A stretch of 64,000 nt of DNA, from NCBI GenBank assembly GCA_019915015.1, contig JAHBBC010000035.1, positions 1 to 64,000 of the forward strand, written 5' to 3'. Numbering within the stretch: the stretch's first letter is position 1; each line of letters begins with the position of its first letter. Shown piece by piece: positions 46,815-57,272 of this stretch. Under the pieces are notes generated by a model that was not told where the DNA came from, ran no database searches, and saw only the letters and a program-made list of their open reading frames with translations. The position numbers and the translations under genes are program-made. The stretch is from Auriscalpium vulgare (Eukaryota > Basidiomycota > Agaricomycetes > Russulales > Auriscalpiaceae).

Positions 46815-47726
46815 TTAAACAATGTAAGCTATCAAGTCAGTGCTGGGACGGGGATCAGCTATTCTGCAGTTGCCTCCATAGTCCCATCCGCCATACTTCC
46901 AGATCGGCTCATATATAGGGAAGACGTGCAGCAGTTGAGCCGCGTTGTCCGGGTCGAAGTCGAAGTTGAGGCATCCGACGTCGTTGAAGTGACGCATATG
47001 GTGTGGGCAGTAGATGTCCGGGGAAGTGCCGTTCACGTGGATAGCGCCGTTGTGTTGGAAGCTGTCGAACTCGAAGCCTCTGTGATAATATTTGACGGCA
47101 AGATATTGCAGATTGCTGTCAAGGATACGGTCCGGGTTCAAGCAGCCGCGGCCGCGAAGGGTGAGTCTCGGGTAAGACACGCAGATTTTATCGGCCGTGA
47201 TGAAGTTGGCGAGAAGGGTGTTCCAGAAGTGCCGGATGGGAAGGAGCGGGCTGTTCGTATCTGCGACGATAACGTCGATGGCTGCGGAACCGGTGTTGCG
47301 GCGAAGAGAGATGACGCATTCCATGGCCGTGTCAGGATAGTCATCGTCATACAGGACGGCCTCTCTGTCGATCTTTCGTTTGCGAACGATGATATAGTCT
47401 TCGACGTCGGTAAGATGCTCGATGACGCCTCTGGCCGATGATAGAGGGCAGTAGACGTCCAGGTCACTGGGCTCAAAATTCGCGAGTGGTGTGTTCCGCA
47501 TGAGGAAATGGAGGACGGAGGACCCGGACACGACGGAACGCGTAGAGCGAAGAACGTTCCTGAAGAGGTGTGGGTACGCGACGGATCGGCGGAGTGTGTT
47601 GCACCAGGAGATCCTGATATATTCTACGACGGCGTGCAGCCAGGCTTTATTCATGTTTCGCAGTGACATTAAGTCGAGAAAGGTGAGGTAAGAGCAGATT
47701 TCCGTGCATATGTCGTGGTTCTGCAT
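46815..47726 (-). CDS. F-box-like protein of an agaricomycete-expanded type
   Basis: A single uninterrupted frame of 303 residues. The N-terminus MQNHDICTEICSYLTFLDLM fits a degenerate F-box (Skp1-binding). The rest carries VSGSSVLHFLMRN, EPSDLDVYCPLSSARG, IDVIVADTNSPLLPIRHFWN and GCLNPDRILDSN. Ser-Gly-Ser followed by a Asp-x-Asp segment is the pattern of the large fungal family in which an F-box precedes a nucleotidyltransferase-like fold; activity is not established. It might recruit substrates to an SCF ubiquitin ligase. Lack of introns is unusual in this window. The gene lies between a hAT-like element and hypotheticals in a TE-rich stretch. Confidence 0.7.
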   Translation of the reverse strand: MQNHDICTEICSYLTFLDLMSLRNMNKAWLHAVVEYIRISWCNTLRRSVAYPHLFRNVLRSTRSVVSGSSVLHFLMRNTPLANFEPSDLDVYCPLSSARGVIEHLTDVEDYIIVRKRKIDREAVLYDDDYPDTAMECVISLRRNTGSAAIDVIVADTNSPLLPIRHFWNTLLANFITADKICVSYPRLTLRGRGCLNPDRILDSNLQYLAVKYYHRGFEFDSFQHNGAIHVNGTSPDIYCPHHMRHFNDVGCLNFDFDPDNAAQLLHVFPIYEPIWKYGGWDYGGNCRIADPRPSTDLIAYIV

Positions 47727-47894
47727 GCCTTCATGACTGTCAGCGCGTTATACAGAGGACAGAAAAGGAAGACGCACTGTGCACCCCTATATGGAGAGGT
47801 GAGGTTGAGGGAGGGAACAGAAGGAAAAGCACGCCCGAGAGAAAGCAGGGCATAAATAAATATTCGCGGAGGGGTGAAGTCAGGTGAGATTCCG

Positions 47895-48293
47895 TTAAAG
47901 AAATAACCCGCCTGAAGCCGCATCCTGAGACACATGCTCGGCGGTCCGTTTGTATCCGGGGTTGAGCCAAACGAGTGCTCGTTTCAAAGGGAAGCGAAAA
48001 TTGTTGCCGCCGTCGTGCATGACGTTGAAGTCAATTTCCGCCAACGAGTTGAAGAGGTTCTTGCGATAAGATGGAGGCAACAGAAACCGCGGATCACGAC
48101 CAGCAGAGATCGGTGGGAGGGACGGTCGGTGTGCTCCTTTATAAATTTGGTCTACACGGTGGAGTTGGTCAAAATTTGGCATTCGTTGCCCCCAGTCGTG
48201 GTCCAAGGGTCGCGGCAGCCAAAATGAGGACGGCGAGTATCCGTTGGTAAGAACTACGGAATTGTGAGCGTATATTTTCGGGCATGACGGCAT
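47895..48293 (-). CDS. Hypothetical protein, 132 residues
   Basis: Open frame with natural-looking composition (YSPSSFWLPRPLDHDWGQRM, DPRFLLPPSYRKNLFNSLAE). It may be an exon of the same gene as 48367-48768 or an independent short gene. No domain is recognised, and no signal peptide or membrane helix is seen. Confidence 0.35.
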   Translation of the reverse strand: MPSCPKIYAHNSVVLTNGYSPSSFWLPRPLDHDWGQRMPNFDQLHRVDQIYKGAHRPSLPPISAGRDPRFLLPPSYRKNLFNSLAEIDFNVMHDGGNNFRFPLKRALVWLNPGYKRTAEHVSQDAASGGLFL

Positions 48294-48366
48294 GACGCAC
48301 AGATATCCAACTCTTTCTCTTGCTCGGTCATTTCTTCTGATCTAGCGTCGCGAGTCTTTTACAGGT

Positions 48367-48768
48367 TTAGTCAAGGATGTTAGGATATAAAATAAGACCT
48401 ACGAAAAACAGGTGTTCCACGGTGATTTCGGTGGAGGAAAGGCTAGGTTTTTCCGGACTCGCCACACACAGGATATTGTTGAGGCGAGTGAATGCCGTGT
48501 CCCACAGGGGACCGAGTAGTATATGCAGAGGCCTCTCAATCACAAAAGTCCCTGGGGTGTCCTCGAGCAAAGCGGTATCTTCAGGATTCCAGTTGATCCC
48601 AGGATACATATGAAAATTCCACTGCGAAATGTCTGCGACCAGTGAGAGGATGGCAGGGTGTCCACGATCGTCGACAAGGATGTTCTGGTCCCAGTAGACA
48701 TCATGCTCCGTGTTGGTCAGAGCAGGGGGGCGAGCGAGGTGCGAGTATAGTTTTTGGATCAGTGACAT
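48367..48768 (-). CDS. Hypothetical protein, 133 residues
   Basis: Begins MSLIQKLYSHLARPPALTNT and contains NILVDDRGHPAILSLVADIS and IERPLHILLGPLWDTAFTRL, with sensible codon use. Just upstream of the ATG the minus strand reads CTTAG, which could be an acceptor, so earlier exons are possible. Function unknown. Confidence 0.4.
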   Translation of the reverse strand: MSLIQKLYSHLARPPALTNTEHDVYWDQNILVDDRGHPAILSLVADISQWNFHMYPGINWNPEDTALLEDTPGTFVIERPLHILLGPLWDTAFTRLNNILCVASPEKPSLSSTEITVEHLFFVGLILYPNILD

Positions 48769-49015
48769 GTCGACTAAGCAGGGTGCGCACTAGGAGAAGG
48801 ACAAGGTCAGGAAGGAGTCAGGGGCGTGGGAGTGCGCAACATTGGTCGGCAGAGCTCCTTTCCAAGTTTGCCTTTCTCTAGGACCGCGACATCCAGCATC
48901 GGAAATGGCCTACATATGCGGTTGGTGTTTTATCTAGGTTTATGAATTTGACTTAATTGTGATTGCAGCGAAGAATGGCAAGAACCTCGTGCCAGAGCAG
49001 TGGCCCGGCACGCTA

Positions 49016-49935
49016 ATGGCGTCGGAGATGCAGGCTCCTCATGGCAATCTCCACATGCCATGGAGACGGTGCCCTAACAGTCTTCCAGAGCTAACCGATT
49101 GGTCTCAATTTACATTTGACCCGGCCCTCGACTCTCATTTGACTCCCTACTTGTTCGCGTACCGCAACATTGGTACGCAAGGTCTACACTCAGTTGCCGG
49201 TTTACACAAGATCTTGTTCAAGCTTCACGGTTTTTTGCGCAAAATCCAAATGGATACTCTTGGTAACTGGGAAGAGTGAGTGCCGTGCATATCCGTTTGA
49301 GTAATTTTGAACGATTTCTGAAGGACGTTGGACCATGCTCCGAAAGCAGAGCAGATCTTTGCGCTGCACGGTGGATCCGTGCCTCATGTCTTTTCTCAGC
49401 AAGTGACGGCGATGAAGTGCGTTCTGCAGTATGGTCAGCAGGCTCTTTGCCCTACGGGTTTGGGCGAAGGGGGCGAAGAATTTGTTCGAGGTGATGAGAT
49501 AATCTTCCGCCGCAAGTTATTCACTAAAGTGCGTTTTGTCATGCTCTGCAAAAACTCACTATTTACGAGCAATATTAGGTGACGCCGTCGAATCAGTTTC
49601 TGGTTGGCATGAAATCTGTGGTGACACCAGCAGATGACCCGGCGGGGGCCACAGAACTCATCGCGGATTCTTGGCGCATTGTGCGTCGCCTGTGTGTTAC
49701 TCGGCGTCGCAAGAACAACCGGTTGGAGCACATCAAGGTACAGCGCCTACGCACGGACGACTTTGTCGAAGTCAGCGCGCATGTCGAGGTCGAGATGGTA
49801 TATCGCGAGCAAGATTATCCGGTCGTCGACATTCGTTTGGAGCCTGTGAGCATCTTGAGGATCGTTGATCATGGCGAGGTGGAGGAGGCTCTCATGTCGG
49901 ATGAGGGCGATGAGTCTGAGCCTGACTCGGAGTAG
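49016..49935 (+). CDS. Conserved-looking protein of unknown function, three exons
   Basis: Exons are 49016-49275, 49324-49528 and 49579-49935, joined in phase by GT-AG introns of 48 and 50 nt, which argues strongly for a real gene. An acceptor-like GATTGCAG near 48967 suggests an upstream exon, so the start is uncertain. Segments: SLPELTDWSQFTFDPALDSH, GLHSVAGLHKILFKLHGFLR, AEQIFALHGGSVPHVFSQQV and SNQFLVGMKSVVTPADDPAG. Then a basic stretch CVTRRRKNNRLEHIKVQRLR, a VEVEMVYREQDYPVVDIRLE segment and an acidic end DEGDESEPDSE. It might be a nuclear or TE-borne protein, but I recognise no domain. Confidence 0.6.
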
Positions 49936-50211
49936 TTCCGCAAACGGTATGGAAATTGTCATACTCATCACCACTCAAACGATATTTTGTAACGTGTAAA
50001 TCTCCTCTCAGTAAATAAATGCAGGCACGGGTGTACAGTGTAGGACAAACAATACATTCTGAAGGCGCAAAGCATACCGTGGACGTAGTAGAATGCAGGG
50101 AAGCCGCGCATGCGCGCCTCGAGTCCCTTCCTTTATTGCTTCTGTAGTGCCGAGCGCGCATCACCATCAGATGGGTCGTTTGGGACGTAGTATCGTCTTC
50201 GCGATGGTACT

Positions 50212-51245
50212 CTACGCCTCTGACTTCAAGGGAAACATTTTGACGCCTTCGATCAGTCTATCCGCGAGGCTCGCCAGGTATTGTCGACGTTCGTCCGCGC
50301 TTAGTTGGTTGACTGCACGGCCATTCAAATCACGCCATTGGAAGAGTGACCCGCTGGTCCATGCAGTGAACGAGTACCGAACACCACGAGAAACGAGCAA
50401 TGTGTTGTAGTGATGGAAGGTGGCGGATGGGATCCAAATGGGTACTCCTGCGGCGACTTCGAATTCCATCCTTAGCTCTTCAACGACCAAGCGGCAGTCG
50501 GCTTGATGATTGAAGTTGCCAAAGGGGATGATCATACACCATCCAGGACCTAGGTTGAAGAAATCGACGTGTCTGCGGCACGAGACATCGCCAATGTTGA
50601 AGGCGATTGACGCGAAAGGGTAGAACAAGGCTTCACATCCTGTTTTGACTGCAATCCAGTCCATTGTATCTGCGTATCGGCCGTGAAGTCTTGGGGCCTC
50701 GTGCTTGAATACGCCTGATTTACAGTAGTTAGTGCTTGTACAGGTGGAAGAGACATAGATGACTGGGGCTCACGTTCACAGTATTGTCGGACTTCTTCTA
50801 GTCTCTCGCGAATACGATCCGCAATTTCTTTATGCTTTAGGTAATACGCTGACAGGCGCGGGGCCTTGCATGTAAGTTAGCTTGCGCTCCGAGTCATTGT
50901 ATTGGGCGAGTACGTATGGTCTGCGACCCTCGATGGAGTGCGAACCAATGCGTCTTGAAGTTGCCGCGCATATTTCGAGTGAAGGATGAAGGAAGGTTTC
51001 CCAGAAGGGCTGCGGCGTCCAATAGCGCTTCGTTAATCCATGAAATCGTAGGTTTGTTGGTGGGGGTCCACGCCCGTACAAGCACCAGCCGTCGGGAGGC
51101 GTCCCAGACTTTGACGCCCGATCTACGGAAGTTGTGAGCCGTAAAATCAATACGCTGCTTTCTATCACTCACCCGTTGCCAGCTTCTACCGTTTTAAAAG
51201 AGACCGTTTCAGTCGACGGACCCCTCCGGCCGACGTACGGACTTT
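50212..51245 (-). pseudogene. TET/JBP-like 2-oxoglutarate/Fe(II) dioxygenase, 5' truncated
   Basis: Exons are 51173 upward (start missing), 51122-50914, 50848-50774 and 50714-50212, with GT-AG introns joining in phase. The translation has RRLVLVRAWTPTNKPTISWI, NMRGNFKTHWFALHRGSQTI, EIADRIRERLEEVRQYCERV, and the catalytic part FNIGDVSCRRHVDFFNLGPG (H-x-D iron ligands), then PIWIPSATFHHYNTLLVSRG (distal His) and VRYSFTAWTSGSLFQWRD (oxoglutarate Arg). This order matches the basidiomycete TET/JBP-like family, many members of which travel with KDZ transposons and may oxidise 5-methylcytosine. Reading upstream, the coding part runs into the candidate gypsy LTR at about 51246 with no start codon, so the N-terminus seems cut off. 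Confidence 0.55.
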
Positions 51246-51924
51246 TGTTGACAGGCGCTGATACGCTATCACCCGGGACGGACCCTAGCGGGGCGTGCGG
51301 CGAGTGCCTCACAGGACAACAACCACCAACACTGCCTCCTATACGTCGCGATCCAGTCCGGGTGACTAGTCTTGCTGAGGGGGAAGGTGTTCGTGTCGCT
51401 GTTGCGCTTCGTGCCCTCCCCGCGGTCGTGCGGGGCCACCTCCTACCGCCTAAACACCAAACTAAACACTCACCTGCCTGGGGATGCCCTCTACGGGATC
51501 CTCCTCCGAGTGCTTCGCACCCGTGTGCGAAGCGTCCGCCTATGGGCCGTCGCACCCCCTCTTGCCTGTCCGCCTGCCTACCTGTTCCCACATCGGTGGG
51601 GTCCTTCCTTCCTAAGTCTGGCAGCGCCTCAGGCTACAGTTTCTGTGAGGTAAAGGGTGTGGGTGGCTTGCGCCGCCCACAGGTTGATTGGGTTGCTACG
51701 TCTCGCGCAGCTCCCTAAGTAGTGGCTCTACCTACGTCGCTAAGCCCTCCCGATCTAGCCCGTTCCGGTGATCCGTTCCGTCGCCAGTCCCGGTTGCTCC
51801 TGGGTCGCCGGACCACGTTCCCATCACCCCCGCTCCCGCGACCCTGCGCCTCGCATGCTGCTTCCCCGTCTCGCGACGTCTCGCGACGTCTCGCTACACG
51901 CTTGCCCGCGGCCTGAACCTATCA
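51246..51924 (-). repeat. Candidate 3' LTR of the gypsy element
   Basis: The segment begins TG (TGTTGACAGG) and ends CA (CCTATCA). At its right edge a pyrimidine run TTTCTCCCCCC, a polypurine tract on the minus strand, abuts it directly, as expected at the inner edge of a 3' LTR. No second copy is in the window because the 5' end lies to the right, so the left boundary is a guess. Confidence 0.4.
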
Positions 51925-51962
51925 TTTCTCCCCCCAACTGAAACTGCAACTGTCCCCAGTTG
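51925..51962 (-). other. Outer hairpin plus polypurine tract
   Basis: On the minus strand CAACTG-GGGA-CAGTTG (51962-51947) forms a 6-bp stem with a GNRA-type loop. Eleven nt later comes GGGGGGAGAAA (51935-51925), directly before the LTR-like segment. The unit is the twin of 57215-57250. Confidence 0.65.
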
Positions 51963-51983
51963 CCAGGAACCGTGCGGAAGCGG

Positions 51984-51991
51984 CATATAAG
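51984..51991 (+). promoter_or_regulatory. TATA-like box for the antisense gene block
   Basis: CATATAAG lies about 65 nt upstream of the ATG at 52053, in the right place for a plus-strand promoter inside the element. Confidence 0.45.
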
Positions 51992-52052
51992 GGCTCGCGA
52001 CCTTTCACGATAACGTCGCTTGTAGCATCCCTTTGCCGATTTCTGTCCCGCG

Positions 52053-53301
52053 ATGTCCCTCCCCGCAGCGTCTGCCACCGCCGACAACCTCGACCTCCTC
52101 CGCCTGTTGACGCAGGCCCCCTTCGCTGGTTTTGACCTTGGGGATGCCGAACGGGAGGTTGCGCTACGTCTAGAGTGGGCCGACAAAGTCAACCAGCTTG
52201 TGGTGCGTGCTGGCCCCCGACCGCGTCTTTTCCCGGCTTGGCTGATGATGAACTCAATTCCAGACCCTTTCTTCAATCCGCGCGTCCCGCAGCCTGCGCG
52301 ATCTTGCCTTCCACTTCACCTCGCCGATCCTCGAGTTCATGGTGAAGCTCGTTCCAGCGTCCGCCCCTCTCGCCCAGCGCTTCGAGGGCACCCTCATGCG
52401 TACCCTCCCCGACTCAGCGCGCGCCAGCCCGCGGTGGTCCCAGATGTTCTCCCCTTTCCCCGCCGACGCTACCGACACGGAACTCCACGTCTTGATCACC
52501 ATCGTGGAGGCTGGGCTCTGGACCGTGTACTACTTCGGAGACGGTTCTGTCGAATCCTACCTCCATGAAATCACGGAGTTGCATGGCGCCTTCCCCACCC
52601 TGCGTCCTCAGGGGATGCAGAGCTGGCTCCTACGTGATTTCGACGCCCGGGCCGTCCATGGGATGTTTGTTATTACCCGCGAAGACGCCGTGTGCCGCGC
52701 CCTGGCCTACCACGTCCGTGGTGCCTCCAGCTCCCCCCACTCTCGTGCCTACGCGGGCCGCCTCACCACGGGCGTGGTGTACTACCTGTTGGGGGGCCTC
52801 GCGGAGGACTCGGTGGATATGTTACGGGACTTTACCACCATTTCCGAGGCCTTCGACACGTTTCGCGATATTTGGGCGGACTGGCCACTGGTGTTGGATC
52901 GCCTCGACATGCGCTGGGCCGCGATGGCAACCTGTATGGGCGGGATGCTGGACGCATGGGGATTAGGGTCCCGCCTCCTGGCCAACCTCCAGCCCGCAGA
53001 CTTCCTGGTCCAGGATATCAGCGTGGCCTCGATTCGCGCCATCGAGCAGATCAGTTCTGCGCGCCTCTCGCACATCTCCTCCTCCCAAGCCATAGCTGAG
53101 ATACCCCTAGGCTTCGATGCCATAGTCCATCCCTCGGACCGGCCGGGCCCTCTTCCCTTCCCCGCGCACCCCACGGTACCAGCGCCGACGGCCCCCTCCG
53201 CGTCTCCTACCTACGCCGGGGAGATACCGCCGCCCATCGCCAGCTCGGAAGAAGTCGAGGAGGGGGAGGTGATCAAGCTTCTGATGGAGCGCGAGGAATA
53301 G
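52053..53301 (+). CDS. Antisense-block gene 1, unknown protein of 395 residues
   Basis: Exons are 52053-52202 and 52264-53301, joined by a GT-AG intron in phase (NQLV to TLSSIRASRSLRDL). The product is mostly helical: DNLDLLRLLTQAPFAGFDLG, LEFMVKLVPASAPLAQRFEG, TELHVLITIVEAGLWTVYYF, TGVVYYLLGGLAEDSVDMLR and DMRWAAMATCMGGMLDAWGL. A Pro-rich linker and an acidic end (SEEVEEGEVIKLLMEREE) follow. It has no signal peptide, no zinc motif and no family I know. The intact frame over 1.2 kb and the spliced intron show selection on this strand, opposite to gag-pol. Stop TAG at 53299-53301. Confidence 0.7.
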
Positions 53302-53317
53302 GTATATTCCCGGGCCA

Positions 53318-54820
53318 ATGTCTGTAGAATGTTCCATAGCTATTGAAATGGAACCAGGAGCCATGTGCGGCTTCCCCCTGTCCCTGTGCCACGTTTCGCA
53401 ATGCCTTGCGATAAGCTCCTGGGCCCATGCCGGAGGCTCCGTCTGGGTCGCGATCTGTCGCGATAACCCACGTTGGCCGGAACTCCGGCGAGACCCTCGT
53501 GTTTTGGTCTTCGCGCTGTATCGCGACGCCGCGATGGTGTGCCTCTTCCCCTACTCGCGCCGCCTATATGAGGGGGCTGCGACGATGGCCTTTTCCAAAA
53601 ACCCTCAACGCCCCAGTCCGTCCGACTACCTCCTCCACATGCAGGCCGTCCTACTCCGCGCGTTTTCGCGTTTCCGGCTGTACCAGCTGTTGATACATCC
53701 GGTTGAGGTGCCCTTGGCTGGTGCCGACGCTTCCTCATTTCCCGCGGCCGCCGTTGCCTGGCTTCAGGAGATCTCCGACCTATTGGTGCGTCGTCCCGCG
53801 GCCCTCTTTTCCCTCATCCCGGCCTCGTACTGACGTTGTCTTCGCTTCTTCCCCCCTTTTCAGCAGGACCATCGCGAGACGTCGCATTTTACCCTACCGG
53901 CCCTCGCGTCCATGACCGTCGTCTCGACGCTCTCCTACCTAGCGGAGCGCTTTCCCGAAACGTTCGAACAAACCGCCCCCATTCGCGCAAATATCGTAGG
54001 AAATATTCCGTTCGGAGGGGACAACACCCCGGGGCAGCCACCCAGCGTCGCTCTGCTTCCTCACGTGGTCCATGTGGACTCCTTGGCCCACCTGGTGGAG
54101 CGCTCCGTTTGGTTGCTGTACCGTCACCAACTTCACGGCCGGGCAACTTTCGAGGTCAACTTGGCAGCGCTGTTCGGCCCCGAGTTTGCCCCCCGTCCCG
54201 ACGGCCTTGCCACCCGTGTTGCCGAGTTATTCCTTTGCGACCTCGATCGTTTGAGTGACGACCTCGACCACGCCGACGGGCTGGTCGGGGCCCTCATGCT
54301 CCCCTTGAACCGCGCCGTGATCGGAATGACCCACCCCCGCGACATTGGCGTCCTCGACTTCCTTGCGGCCGCGAGTCCCTCGTTGCAGGCTGCCCATCGC
54401 GCGAACGTCCGTGAAGCCGCCGACTATCTCGTTCCCGGCCTCAAGTTGGTCGCGGAGCTTCGCGACTTCGTTTGGGCGGACCAATTGAACGCCAGCCACC
54501 TGCGCCACGCCGTCACTCGCCTCGAAGGCACCGCGGGAAAGCTGCTGTACGATGCCTGCGAAGTTGCCGCGGTCCTCGACCACCTCGCCGGTGCCGGTCC
54601 TATGCGCCGTATGCTTACCGCCCTTCCCTTCCCGCCGCTTACTCACCGAGTCATCCGCCGCGGCTCTATCGCGTTCTCGTGGGGGGTCCCCAACCTTGTT
54701 GAGGTCGTGGGCCCGAGGCCTCCTGATGCCCTGAGTCGACGGGCTGGTCGTAGGAATGGGGGTAACCGCGCCCGGACTCCCGCGCCCAATGGTGCGTCTG
54801 GGTCCGGTGCGCCCGCGTAG
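53318..54820 (+). CDS. Antisense-block gene 2, unknown protein of about 474 residues
   Basis: Exons are 53318-53785 and 53864-54820 with a 78-nt GT-AG intron; the acceptor could be 53863 or 53866 (CAGCAG). The join turns EISDLL into QDHRETSHFTLPALASMTVV. It begins only 16 nt after gene 1. Segments: VLVFALYRDAAMVCLFPYSR, LLHMQAVLLRAFSRFRLYQL, LAERFPETFEQTAPIRANIV, VVHVDSLAHLVERSVWLLYR, LCDLDRLSDDLDHADGLVGA and RANVREAADYLVPGLKLVAE. It has a helical, structural-protein look, a basic Arg/Gly tail (RRAGRRNGGNRARTPAPNG) that could bind nucleic acid, and no recognised domain. Both exons are clean. Confidence 0.68.
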
Positions 54821-55099
54821 CGAGCGATTCCTGTAATTTGCCCAAGGCGCCCTTAGGGCCCAGTAATGCCATTCCGTTCCCTATCCCTTCTTCTTGACTC
54901 GCGCGCGAACGCTCGCTAAGCCGTGTGAAGGTAAGCGCCGCACCTGTCGCGGCCCGGCGGGCCCGCTCTGCTTCCACGTCGCAAGCAAAAACCCACACGC
55001 TGGCGCGGCGCCCCGTCTTAACGCGACGCGTTGCGCCTCGACCTCTCCGTCTCTCTCTTTCCTCCCCTCACCTCTCCCTATCTCCCCCCTTCCCTGGCC

Positions 55100-56800
55100 A
55101 TGTCTGCGTTCTCCCGCCCTATCAACCTCAGGAAACGGCTGTCCGCCGTAGAAGCGCTCGTCGCCTCCCTCCCCACAGTCGACTCCGCCCACTACGGCGA
55201 GTTCGCCGCGAACTGGGAGTCGGCCACGGTGAGTGCCCACGGCCTCTCGCTCCCGACGCTCTGCTGACCCTCCCTTGTGTCCAGTCCGCCTATGCTGAGG
55301 TGCTGGGGGAGGACCCCCCGCCGTCCGAGGTGCTGGACAGGATCGGGGCCGTGTCCGCCGTTGTCGACGCCTGGCCGTCCTCCGGCCTCTCCCCCACGCC
55401 GTCCTCACCCGCCATCCCCTACTCCACTCCCGTCGCCGCTCCCCTCTCCCGTCAGGCTGGCAAGCGGGCCCGCGCCGACAGTGCCCTCCCCGCGCCTTCT
55501 GTCCGCCCCCCGGTCTCCTCCACGCCTCACCGCGCCGCCGCCCGCGCTTCCCCGCCGCCCACCAAGCGCAACCGCGAGTCCGCCCCCTCCGAGGCTGACG
55601 CCGAGGCCGAGGTCGACGAGCTAGATGAGGCGGGGGACCCGCAGGAGCCCGTCGCGCAGCGCACCCGCGGCGCCACCAAACTCCCCGCCCCCCGATCAGT
55701 CCCCGCCGCCGCCAAGTCGAAGGGCAAGGGCAAAGCCGTCCGCAGTTCCAAGCGCCCCGCCAACGTCCCCTCCGGCTCCCTCGTGCCTCCGCCCGCCGCC
55801 ACTGTCCCCTCTTCCGAGGCCGGCTCCCCCGCGCCCGCCGCCGACCCTTCCACCTCCGTCAAGGGCGCCAAGATCCCCGTCGCTGACACCTTCCCGGGCC
55901 GCCGCCTTCAGGTACGTCGCCCTTTTCTTGTCCGTCGTGTTGCGCCGCTCACACTCCGACCCTCAGGCTTCCGCCCCCTGCTACCGCTGCGCCACGATGG
56001 ACTCCCACCCCACGTGCTTCTTCACGGACGTCAGCGGCCGCCAGTGCCATCGCTGCTTCGTGGGCCACCACAAGTGCGACGACGGTGTCCGCGGGACGCA
56101 CTTCTACGTGGTGGGCAGCGACGGAGTCTCGCAGGATGTCGACCCTGCCGGCATCCATGTCCGTCCCCGGTCCTCCGCCTTCGACTGGGCCGACCACCCC
56201 GACCCTGCCGGCGCCGTCCCCATCCTCCGCTACGACTCCCCGCCGCAGCTTTTCCGGACCTACAACGCGCTCACGGAGGAGCTCAACACCATCAGCGTCA
56301 ACTACGCGACGCTCGACGCCCGGGCCCGCGGCATCGTCGCTGAGCGGAACTGGGTCTGGCGGACCCTACAGCAGCTCGGCGACCCCGCGTTCCCTGCGCC
56401 TGCCGGGGGCCTCATCTCGCCGCAGGTTGGCCCCTTCGATCCGCCGCGCCGCCTCCCATTCCCTGCTCCCTCCGCGTCGCGTGCCGCTTCTCCCGCGCCG
56501 GCCAGGCCTGCCTCGCGCCTCCCCCTCGCGCCGCCCTCGTCGGCTCTCATCGCCTCTTCCCTCCCGCTGCTTAGCGCCGCCGTCGTGGCTCCCCTCGGTC
56601 GCGCTTCTCGCCTTCCTTCCCCCGTGCCTCCGGTTGCTCCCGCTGCGCCCTTCTCGCCGCTCGCCTCTGCCGCTCCTCCCGCGTCGGACCCTGCCCCCGG
56701 CCCTACCATGCCTACCGCCGCCGCTCCCTCCTTCGAGGATGTCGGCACGCCGCCCTCCGCCGCGGCTGATGGTCCCGCTGACCCCGCGCCCGCCGCTTAG
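55100..56800 (+). CDS. Antisense-block gene 3, Cys-rich zinc-binding-like protein of 529 residues
   Basis: Exons are 55100-55228, 55285-55911 and 55967-56800, all in phase. The N-terminus MSAFSRPINLRKRLSAVEAL is helical. The second exon is a long disordered Pro/Ala/Lys stretch with basic runs (KSKGKGKAVRSSKRPAN) that could be a nuclear signal. The third exon opens with a Cys cluster, PCYRCATMDSHPTC, then GRQCHRCFVGHHKC, pattern C-x2-C-x7-C-x9-C-x2-C-x6-C. It resembles a Zn2Cys6-like or knuckle-like motif. It continues with FRTYNALTEELNTISVNYAT and ends in a Pro/Ala-rich tail. It might bind DNA or RNA; the role is unknown. Confidence 0.68.
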
Positions 56801-57214
56801 CCGCTTGCGAGCCTTCTTCAAAAGGAGTCGCCCCTGCTTCAACAGCAGAGGGCCTTGGTGCTTCGATGCGGGGGGCGTTCCTCGTGTCCTAGGTGGGGGT
56901 TTCGGCGTCTCGCTGTCGTGTTGTCCGCTCGTTATCGGTCTGTTCATAGTTGTTCGCTATCCGTCGCTACCTCTTTGCTGTGTACATAGAATTCGCTATC
57001 CTGCTATGTTGTGAATAGAGTCAATTGCTTGTGTCACAGTGTGAGCGTGTCCTATCGCGTTTCCGGCGCGACCTCAGCCTTGTTCCAGACCCTTGAAGCC
57101 TTAGTCGGTGCCTGCCCAGTCCGAGCTTCGCTAGCGCTCGCGACCTCGACTTATCATCCTGACTCGTCTCCATCCGTACTTCCAGCTGTTCAGTCCTAAA
57201 TACCACCGTCTAAT
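56801..57214. other. Spacer between antisense gene 3 and the inner polypurine unit
   Basis: I see no gene. It does not show TG/CA ends next to the inner polypurine tract, so I could not define an LTR here, although a diverged one cannot be excluded. Confidence 0.4.
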
Positions 57215-57250
57215 CCTCCCCCCAACTGAAATATCGACTGTCCTCAGTCG
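57215..57250 (-). other. Inner hairpin plus polypurine tract
   Basis: On the minus strand CGACTG-AGGA-CAGTCG (57250-57235), then exactly 11 nt, then GGGGGGAGG (57223-57215), just after the pol stop. Compared with 51925-51962 the second stem position changes from A-T to G-C on both sides, so pairing is preserved. Confidence 0.65.
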
Positions 57251-57272
57251 CCGTAGTGCTGGGCGGTACTTT

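Noticed and set aside
55625..55966. Alternative frame through the middle of antisense gene 3
   Set aside because: It is open only because the region is Pro/Ala-rich; the splice sites at 55911 and 55967 give the consistent frame.
56801..57214. LTR directly adjoining the inner polypurine tract
   Set aside because: No TG/CA ends or repeat partner could be found here, so it is left unassigned, though not excluded.
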